Part shown: positions 17,388-24,723 of the stretch, in pieces
How positions within the stretch are numbered: the first letter of the stretch is position 1
Layout of the letters: each line of letters starts with the position of its first letter
DNA from: Neonectria sp. B-13
Lineage: Eukaryota; Ascomycota; Sordariomycetes; Hypocreales; Nectriaceae
Reading direction: 5' to 3'
DNA length: 24,723 nucleotides
Assembly: GCA_002682825.1 (NCBI GenBank)
Contig: NOKP01000018.1
Location: 116,537 to 141,259, forward strand
Notes under the pieces: model-generated
What the model saw: only the letters and a program-made list of their open reading frames with translations
Told to the model about the DNA's origin: nothing
Database searches by the model: none
Position numbers and translations under genes: made by a program

Positions 17388-19878
17388 AGAAACTTTTATC
17401 TCCTTGAATTATTATTGCCTTAGGCTTAGGTATTAAGCCTATTATACTATTGTTTTTTCTATTTTCTTTTATACTATTTAACCTTTAGCCCCTTCTTTAG
17501 GTATATACTATTAAGGACTATTATATCTAAATACTATATAAATAGTATTAATAAGACTATAAAGAGCTTAATATATATAATCTTAGAAAGTAATAAGTAT
17601 ATTAATTAGTTTAAATAGTATAATTAAATATTTAAAATAACTATAATAAGTATAAAATACTATTTTCTACTTATTATCTTCCTTAATATAAATATAATAG
17701 TAAGTATTCTTAATATTAATCTTACTAAAATACTTTATTCTTTTAATCTTATCTAGGATTTCTAAAACTAAAAGTAAAAAGTAATAATTCTTCTTTATAA
17801 CTTAATTTAAACCTTTATAGTCTATATAGAGTTATAAGATTCTATTTAGTTTTAAAATAAAAAGTATTAAAACCTTAATAGAACTCTTAAAAGAGTATAT
17901 TTAATCTTTTTTAATAGAATTCTTAATATATTCTTAAAGTATTTTTAATTCTTTTTAGAATAGAATATAAATAAGTTTAAAAGGTAATTCCTTATTAAAT
18001 AGTATATTAATACTATAATTAATTGATTTATATTATAATAATATATTAGTATTATTTATTAAAAATATATTATTAAAGTTTTATAACTTATAGAGAATAG
18101 TATTATATTTCTTAGGTTTTAATCTATTATTCTTAGATAGAATATAATCCTTTTTTATCCTATTAATTCCTACTATTATATATATATATACTATATTTTA
18201 GTATAATTAATAAAACTGATAAAAGTATATACTTTTAGTTTTTTTCTAATTAATTTAAAAGAACTATTTAAAGTTTAAAAGATCTAAAAGAATATTTTTA
18301 TTAATTATAATAGTCTATAATAGTAATATAGGGTTTCTTAATAGTAATAAGTCCTTTTCTATTCTAATATAAATATAAATAAAGATCTATTTTTTTTCTT
18401 TAGTATTAATTATAGTAATTAGTATATACTAACTATAGTATAGCTTTAAGTAGGTTTCTTTTATTATTATAAAGTTAGATTATTTTATATAGGCCTTTTT
18501 AAGACTATAATATATAATAAAGATTTTACTAATTATATTAAACTCTATATATATATTAAGGTTTATTATTACTTTAAAGGTATTTTAATTATATATCTTA
18601 ATAGTAATTAATATACTTAATTTAACTTAAATTTAAAGAGTTTTAGTATCTATTAAGTTAATAATATTTATTAACTCTTTTTTCCTAATTATGTAATTCC
18701 TTATAATTAAGTATTAGTCTTTAATAACTAATTATAGCTTTTAATAAAGTATTTATTACTTTTATAATTATAGTAGATAAGGATTTTATCTTTTTAGTAT
18801 TTTAGGTTCTTTTCCTCTAAGGCTTATCTAATAGACTTACTAGAAACCCTAGCTCCTTAGCCCTATCCTTAGCTATAGCTTCTACCTTAGTATTATTCTT
18901 ACTTTTATTCTTAATATAAAAAGGAATTATTAATATTACTTTTAATTATTTTAGATAATAGTTTAGAATATAAGATTTCTACTTTTCTTTTTATTCCTTC
19001 TATTAAGTCTTAATATTAGATTATAAGAAAGACTATTTTATTATAAGTCTTTAGTAATTTACTATATAATATTATAAAATTATAAAAGGATTATTAGAGT
19101 TTTAAGAAAAAGATAAAAGCTCTTTAAGGCTTATTTTACCTAAGAAAGTATTTCTTAAATTAATTAAGATAGATATAAAAGTCTTATAGTAATTATATCT
19201 CTCTTTAATAAGCCTTTATTAATTAGATTATTAAGTATAATTATTTATTAATTATATTCTTAATAAGATTTAATATCTAATTCTTAAAGGTTTCTTAGCT
19301 ATTTTAAATAGCTTTTTATATATTTTACTTTTATTTATTAAAGTATTATTACTATTTTATTTAATTCTTAATATCTATTTTATTAAATATAAATAGAATC
19401 TTCTTATAATTATATTTATATTTCTACTTTATATTTTTAAAGGTATAAGTTAAATTACTTAATTAATTATCCCTTTTATATAAGATTATATAATCTTTAA
19501 GTATAAAGATATTCTTAATTTTAATATTATCTTTACTACTAAAGTTATTTTATAATATTTAAGAGTTTTACTAATATTTCTTAGGTTTATAGTAAAGTCT
19601 TTCTTCTTTTAGCTCCTTTATAAGCTCTACTTTCTAATCTTATAATTCCTTTAATCTTTTAAGTTAAATAATTTAAGGTTTATTAATAGCTTCTTATTAT
19701 TCTAAGGTTTTATCTAAATTACTTAAGAATATTATTCTAGATTCTTTTACTTTAATATCTTTAAAAGTATAAGGAATTCCCTTAATAATTATATTTAAGG
19801 ATATAATTATTTTTTAAGACTATAAGGACTTTATAAATACTATCTTTCTTTAAGTAACTAATAGAAAAGCTTTAGAAT

Positions 19879-20075
19879 TATAATAAGAGTATCTTTAGGA
19901 TATATAATTAGGTAAGATAAATAGATTAGAAGTAAAGTTAGTATTCTTATTGATCTATAAGCTAAAGCTTACTTCTTTATTCTAAAGAAAGGTAGGTATT
20001 TAAGTAAAGAGATATAGTTATAATATATAGGCTATATAACTAAAGTACTAAAGGCTAGTACTATAATACTAACTA
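19879..20075 (+). mobile_element. LTR copy B (197 bp), uninterrupted
   Basis: This aligns end to end with LTR copy A once hAT1 is removed (for example GAGTATCTTTAGGATATATA and CTATAAGCTAAAGCTTACT). TG at the start is TA here, a RIP-type change. It lies next to the 5' end of the minus-strand Gypsy relic but in the orientation of a plus-strand element, so it is more likely the 5' LTR of the following sequence or a solo LTR. I see no clear primer binding site after it. Confidence 0.65.
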
Positions 20076-21303
20076 TAAAAAGGGCTTAAAGGAGATTTCT
20101 AAGTTTATATTCTAAAGATAACTATAAAAGCTAAAAGTTAGTATATAGTAATTTAAGTATCTTATAAGATACTAAGAATATAGTATTAGCTAAGAATAAT
20201 AGTATTATTATATAGAGAAGTAGAAAGAGAAGAAATATAATAGAGTTACTAGAAAAGACTAAATATACTATATCTATAAAGAGAAAAGACCTAAAATAAC
20301 TACCTAGATTGAACTTTATACTTATTATAAGATAAATAAACCTTATAATAAAGAAAGAATAGGATAAAAAGAGCCTATTTAGAAGAAAAGAAAGTAATAA
20401 TAATTAAGTAATAGTATTAAATATTAGGCATTTATTACTTATTGCTTATTCTAAGAGGAAAAAGAAGTCTTTAGATAAAAGAAAGTACTAATCTAATTAG
20501 CTAAAAAGCCTAATATCTATCTTAAAAGGCCTTAGTAGAAACTAGAATAGCCTATCTATAGATTTTAGTATTAAAAGAGCTATTTAATTTAAAAAGATAC
20601 TATAAGATAATATAAAGATAAGAATAAGAATTAAAGATATCTAAGATAAAAAAGGTTAATATATTCAAAATAGTAGCTTTACTATTCAAAGAGAACTTCT
20701 AAGGACTCTCTTAATAACCTAAAGCTAAATATCTATAAAAAACTTTTAATTATAATTAGAATAATTATATTAAATATAATTAGTATATTAAGTATTTATA
20801 TAGCTAAGAACTAAAATATAAGTATAAAAAAGCATTAAAATATACTTATTAAAGTAAATAGTTATTAAAAAATAACTATAAATATACTAATAATATATAA
20901 CTAGGTTAATAACCCTAATAAAAGTAATAATAAAGATCTTAAGAAAATATAATTAAGAAAGAAGATTAGTAAAAAAGTACCCTTTAGAATAAGCTTAATT
21001 AACTAGGATAAAAATAGCCTAAAAAGTATAGATTACTAAAAGCTCTATCTTAAAGATAATAGTTAAATTATAAAAAGAAAGTTATTAGAAGAATTAAATA
21101 AGAAAGATTAAATAATTACTAAAAGAAAAAAACTAAATATCTAACTTAATATATAATAGATAGTTAAATTAATTAAGAGCCTAAAAACTATAGAACTAAA
21201 CCTAGAATAACTTTAAGACCTAAAGAAGTATTTTATTAAATTACCTAATCTAATAAAAGAAAGAAAAAGAAACTTACTAAGGTAAGAATTAAGTTAAGAT
21301 ATT
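20076..21303 (+). repeat. Unrecognised retroelement interior after LTR B
   Basis: This plus-strand sequence is rich in lysine, glutamate and leucine codons, with many TAA/TAG. The last 250 bp give a long charged, coiled-coil-like run (KRKLLEELNKKD, later ELNLE and DLKKYFIKLPNLIKERK). By position after an LTR it could be a gag region, possibly of the same family as the plus-strand Gypsy relic at 4191-7265. No zinc knuckle or other defining motif is visible, so the function is unassigned. It ends where X copy 4 begins. Confidence 0.4.
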
Positions 21304-21323
21304 TAGATATAATAGTCCTTAGT
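21304..21323 (+). mobile_element. Element X, copy 4 (20-bp end, reversed)
   Basis: TAGATATAATAGTCCTTAGT is the exact reverse complement of the right end of X copy 1. It is cut after 20 bp by the hAT2 terminus. The rest of this copy should lie beyond the far end of hAT2, outside the window. It is opposite in orientation to the other three copies. Confidence 0.75.
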
Positions 21324-21599
21324 TAGGGTTGTGAAATAAGTTAGTCCGGACTAACTAAAGACTTATTTAATGAGTTTTTAGTTAGTCCGGACTTATTAGA
21401 ATTAGTTTTTAGTTAATCCAGCCCTGGAATTAAACTTGGACTTATTTTTCGGACTTAGGACTAACTAATTACTAGTTTTAGTTCGTTATTCCATCTATAG
21501 ACTTAAACTTGTTTTTTTAAGTCTATAAGTCTAAAATAGACTTATTTAAATAATAAGATTAAGGTTATAGAATTAATTAGTCTATAGATATAAGTAATA

Positions 21600-22640
21600 A
21601 GCTATTTATTAGATACCTTTTTATCTAGCTTATATGACTTTAGTATTTATATTCTTAGCTAAGCCCTAAGTTAATTCCTAAATTAAGATAGAAATAGAAA
21701 TTAGAATATAAGGCTAATAAAAATAGATAGCTAAGATAGGGCTTAGTATTTAAATTAAGCTATAGATACTATATATAAACTAGATACTAGTTATCTTTTA
21801 TCTAACCTATTAAGCTTATATTAAAGAAATACCTACCTTCTTAACTAGGTTAATTCTTAACTTAAAGTATTTATGAAGAATAGAATTAAAGGCTAATTAA
21901 AATAGATAACTAACATAAGGTTTAATATTTAAAATAAGGTATAAATAGTATAAATAAATTAGATACTAGTCATTTTCTATATAATCTATTAAGCTTATAT
22001 TATAAAAATATCTATCTTTTTAACTTACTAAATTTCTAACTTAGGGTATTTATATAATATAGAATATAAAGCTAATAAAATTAAAAAATTAAAATAGAGT
22101 TTAGTATTTAAAATAGCCTATAGATATTATATATAAATTAGATATTAGTTACTTTTTATTTAACTAATTTAGTTTATATTATAAAAGTACCTATCTTCTT
22201 AACTTACTTAATTCCTAAGTTAAAGTATTTATATAAAATAGGATTAAAGGCTAATTAAAATACATATCTAAAATAGGATTTAGTATTTAGATTAAGCTAT
22301 AGATAATATATATAAATAAGATATTAGATTTATTTATTTTAACCTATTAAGCTTATATTAGAGCTATCTTCTTAATTAGCTTAATTCTAACTTAGGGTAT
22401 TTATACAAATTGAAAGTAAAAGCTAATTAAAATAGATAACTAAAATAGGATTTAGTATTTAAAATATACTATAGATAGTATATATAAATTAAATATTAAC
22501 CATTTTCTATATATCTTATTAGGCTTATATTACTAAAATATTTACTTTCTTATTAAACTTTATTATTAAGTTAAGCCTTAAGGTATTAAGAAAAGAAGTT
22601 ATAAAAAGCTAATAAAGTTATTTAAAGTTAAGCTTTATAA
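21600..22640. repeat. ~178-bp tandem repeat array in hAT2
   Basis: The phrase TTAACTTA(A/G)(A/G)GTATTTAT recurs at roughly 21865, 22043, 22225, 22395 and (decayed) 22581, a spacing of about 172-186 bp, with earlier partial units back to about 21600. Each unit also carries CTATTAAGCTTATATTA, GGCTAATTAAAATAGATA and TTTAGTATTTAAA in the same order. This gives about six diverged units. The array fills the space between the hAT2 terminus and the transposase stop codon, which is why that space is about 1.4 kb against 0.38 kb in hAT1. Confidence 0.85.
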
Positions 22641-22731
22641 TAGGAAAATAGTAACTAGATAAATATTACTATAAATAGACTAAGACTAGGAAATAAGATT
22701 CTTACTAAGAAAAACACTAATGTAAATCAAT

Positions 22732-24723
22732 TTACTGAACTTCCTCTTCAACCTCCTCTTCAACTTCCTCCCTATCTTCTTCTTCCTTCTTTAAGTCATT
22801 AAAAGACCTATTCCAGCTTTTAAGCAAAATAAGCTGCCTAACTGTATTAGGTAATAGCCTATTCCTTGATTTAGTAATAATATTATTACTAATCGAAAAG
22901 GTGCTTTTAATAGCTGTAGAAGTTGCTGGAATAGCTAAATAGTGTCTAGCTAATATAGCTAAATTGGGAAATCGAATTGCTGTATTTCTCTAATATTCTA
23001 GAATATTAGTCTATTGAATTAAGGTTAGTATTATAAATAAGGTTAAAGGAAATTAGTATAATACTAACCCTTTTAGGTAAGACTGCCTCATTTATATAAG
23101 TAATATATTCCTCTTCCTTAGGAATATCACTTATATAAACATCATCTTCAGACCCTGAATTAGAAGATAGCTTATCTTCTAAGTTAGCATTAGGACCTAA
23201 TTCATCAAAGGATAAATTAAGCTGCTGAAAATCCCCTCTTTCTTGCTTAACTCTATAAATTAATTAGTAAATAGGAAATATGCTTAAAATTAGAATAATA
23301 ACTTTAAAATATACCTTAAATAGTCAACTTTAAATAAGTTAACTATATCCTGACTAATAGTAGGATAGAAGGCTAATAGGCTATTATCTTTAAAATGCAT
23401 CAATCTAAACCTAGGGTCTAAAAGGATACTATAAAGATAAGGCTTATAGTGGACTAAATCTTTCTTAGTTAGGCTTTTAGGAAAGTACTTTTCAAGCTTA
23501 TTTATACCCTTATTAATAGCATTAATAAGAGATAAATAGCCCTTAGCCTAATAAGAGGTTAGTTTAATTTAACTAATAGGAAATAGGAAAATAGGAAAAT
23601 AGGAATAGGAAAATAGGAAGGAAATAAGAAAATAGGAAAATAAGGAATAATAGCTTACAAATTCAGGCCTTTCAGAACTACTAGCAGAAAAAGCTTCTTT
23701 TAAAGCTTCTAGCTTATTATAAATTTGATAAATAAATAATAAGCCTTCTAGGATAGTAGTATAAAATTGACCTTATAGCCTAATTGAAGGTCTTATAAAG
23801 ACTTCAAATAGCCTTTTAACCTCAATTAGGAATTCCCAGTCAATATCTGCTAAAAAGACCTATATTAAAATATTAGTATTATTATAAGGAAAAAGGGATA
23901 TTAAATTAGCTATTTACCTCTTCAAACTCTGTATTAGAGGTATTTTTAAAGACATAGGCTAAAGGGTCTTTTAATTCAAGGCTACCTTCAATCATTCGAT
24001 ATATTGAATTCCAGCGAGTTGAATTATCTATTTAAATAGTTAGCTTATATTTAAATTAAGGTTAAAAATAAGAATAAGAATAAGAATAAGCTTACCTAAA
24101 GGGACTTTTTCTTCTTAGTAAGAAGCTTATTTTCCCTTTGAAACTTTTTTATTCCCTCTTCTAATAGCTGTTTAACCTCAGTTGTATATTTAGTTAAAAT
24201 AGCTATTCTTCGAATTTGGGTAATAAGGGCTAGATAAAATTAGATTAAGCTTATAATTAAGGATATTAGTAGACTTACTAGATAAGGAACTAGGGACTTC
24301 TTCTAATATAGTATTACTTTGGCTAGATAATGCTATTTCTAATTCCTTAGATAAAAGGAATTCCTTTAGGATGTCTTACGCAATAAGGTTAATTATATGC
24401 ACTATACAGTGAATATTATACTTAAATCTCTGATTTAAAGATAGCTGATAGTTATCTTTAAAAGCAGAGATAAATATGTTATTATTTGCTGTATTATCCC
24501 TTGTAATACTATTAAGGTTACTTATTAGCTTAAAAGGTTAAAATAGTAAAAAAGAAAAGCTTATCTAAATATAGAATTAACTATAATAGCTAGATAAGGA
24601 ATTGAAGCCTGTATAAATTCCTTATAGATATAGAGGCTAGTATAGCTCTTAGAAAGCTAATTAAAGCCTATTTAGAAGTTAGTTAAATTAAACATATTAG
24701 CTAACTTCTAAATAGGAAATTAT
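22732..24723 (-). pseudogene. hAT transposase gene of hAT2, 3' part
   Basis: This is the same gene architecture as hAT1. Exons from the 3' end are 22732-23010, 23069-23252, 23315-23547, 23659-23859, 23918-24027, 24096-24229, 24279-24508 and 24565-24667, after which an intron begins and the N-terminal exons lie outside the window. The dimerisation domain and most core motifs are kept, including a near-identical FPNLAILARHYLAIPATS. In-frame stops lie at 22990-22992 (TGG to TAG), 23773-23775, 24376-24378 and 24657-24659. The donor of the intron ending at 24509 reads AT instead of GT (24563-24564). The protein ends in a glutamate-rich tail (EEEDREEVEEEVEEEVQ). It is not functional as it stands. 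Confidence 0.9.
23577..23646. repeat. AGGAAAAT short repeat expanding a hAT2 intron
   Basis: The intron at 23548-23658 is 111 bp, twice the length of its 56-bp hAT1 counterpart (8487-8542). The excess is a run of AATAGGAAAATAGGAAAATAGG-type units of 7-10 bp. It looks like local slippage and would be pyrimidine-rich in the transcript. Confidence 0.8.

Larger units (their letters stand above)
16298..17529 (-). mobile_element. Unclassified element X, copy 3, holding a solo LTR
   Basis: This 1,232-bp copy is 1,062 bp without the solo LTR and its extra AGAAA. It aligns with X copies 1 and 2 and is strongly RIP-like, though less than copy 1. It keeps the roughly 72 bp (about 16550-16625) that copy 2 lacks, and it has a short extra segment near 16436-16465 (CTGCTAACACTAGGAATGAC). 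It splits the Gypsy reverse transcriptase between the codons for a TIYIV stretch and the YxDD box. The 14-bp flanking duplication and the rejoined frame make it a clear insertion. Confidence 0.85.
16000..18300 (-). pseudogene. Reverse transcriptase of Gypsy relic, split by X copy 3
   Basis: From about 18000 to 17544 the minus strand encodes LYIDYKGLN, LEILDKIKRIKYFSKI and TYYYIYIKED, matching the 'L--CVDYR-LN', 'ISE-LD-I-GAKYFSK-D' and 'AY--IRI-EGDEWK' blocks. Across X copy 3 it continues as TIYIVYFNNILIFF, the catalytic YxDD region with both aspartates read as asparagine (GA to AA changes), then helix sequence toward RNase H. The enzyme once copied the element's RNA into DNA. Stops and the lost aspartates make it inactive. 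Confidence 0.8.
13410..19878 (-). mobile_element. Ty3/Gypsy chromovirus-like relic, minus strand
   Basis: The minus-strand translation, from high to low coordinates, keeps the order of a chromodomain-bearing Gypsy element. A gag-like region lies near 19870-19000 and a possible protease zone near 18720-18500. Reverse transcriptase runs from about 18300 to 17544 and continues at 16283-16000. RNase H lies near 15800-15400, integrase near 14950-14100, and a chromodomain near 13790-13620. It is interrupted by X copy 3. All domains are full of TAA/TAG, and many D-to-N and Q-to-stop changes fit RIP. I could not find its own LTRs. X copy 2 abuts the 3' end and LTR copy B abuts the 5' end, but LTR copy B lies in the orientation of a plus-strand element. 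It is non-functional. Confidence 0.8.
21324..24723 (-). mobile_element. Second hAT transposon (hAT2), partial
   Basis: It begins TAGGGTTGTGAAATAAGTTA, a one-base variant (C to T at position 1) of the CAGGGTTGTGA terminus, followed by GTCCGGACTAAC. It holds a hAT transposase gene on the minus strand in the same position and exon pattern as hAT1, and runs past the window end. The preceding 8 bp, TCCTTAGT (21316-21323), should be repeated at its far side. Its subterminal region differs from hAT1 and resembles the MITE, so hAT1 and hAT2 are separate families of one lineage. Confidence 0.88.

Noticed and set aside
12477..17529. X copies 2 and 3 as the two LTRs of one retrotransposon
   Set aside because: The Gypsy coding sequence continues past copy 3 on both sides, copy 3 has its own duplication, and copy 1 is a separate solo insertion with a 14-bp duplication. 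None of these fits a paired LTR.
13410..19878. LTR copies A and B as the LTRs of the minus-strand Gypsy relic
   Set aside because: They lie on either side of it, but A directly follows the integrase end of a plus-strand Gypsy relic and B has the same orientation, so a plus-strand family is a better fit. I could not settle this without further copies.

Overview
The window looks like a transposon-rich, strongly AT-biased segment of a filamentous ascomycete (Pezizomycotina) genome. I see no host gene, rRNA or tRNA. Most of it is made almost only of A and T with TpA in place of CpA/TpG, and relics of coding sequence are riddled with TAA/TAG. That is the pattern expected of repeat-induced point mutation (RIP), a process confined to fungi. 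Short introns (about 50 bp) with GTAAGT donors and CTAAT-like branch sites support a fungal source. I cannot name the species.

Layout. (1) 1-7265: heavily mutated relics. They include a 1.05-kb unclassified element ('X', copy 1, 852-1901), another unclassified relic ('Y', about 3176-4190) and a plus-strand Ty3/Gypsy polyprotein relic (about 4191-7100). (2) 7266-12200: a roughly 194-bp LTR split by a complete 4,733-bp hAT DNA transposon (hAT1, 7302-12034; 8-bp target duplication GTTAGGTA). hAT1 carries a 12-exon transposase gene on the minus strand, and exon 8 is itself split by a 678-bp hAT-type MITE (8823-9500; 8-bp duplication ATAGTATT). (3) 12477-13409: X copy 2, the least mutated copy, with a 178-codon reading frame on the minus strand. 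(4) 13410-19878: a minus-strand Ty3/Gypsy chromovirus-like relic. Its reverse transcriptase is split just before the YxDD motif by X copy 3 (16298-17529), which in turn holds a clean 165-bp solo LTR (17223-17387). (5) 19879-21303: a second copy of the 194-bp LTR, uninterrupted and therefore an empty-site control for hAT1, followed by unrecognised internal sequence. (6) 21304-24723: the first 20 bp of a reversed X copy 4, cut by a second hAT transposon (hAT2) that runs off the window. hAT2 has the same exon pattern as hAT1 and carries about six tandem units of roughly 178 bp beyond its stop codon.

Nesting gives a relative order. Gypsy copies were invaded by X, X by the solo LTR and by hAT2, an LTR by hAT1, and hAT1 by the MITE. 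Every hAT/MITE/LTR insertion whose two ends lie in the window has an exact target duplication. X copy 1 has an exact 14-bp duplication and X copy 3 matches at 13 of 14 positions. The most unusual item is X. It has no terminal inverted repeats, a duplication longer than LTR or ordinary cut-and-paste elements make, a copy-variable 16-bp minisatellite, and a decayed gene I do not recognise.
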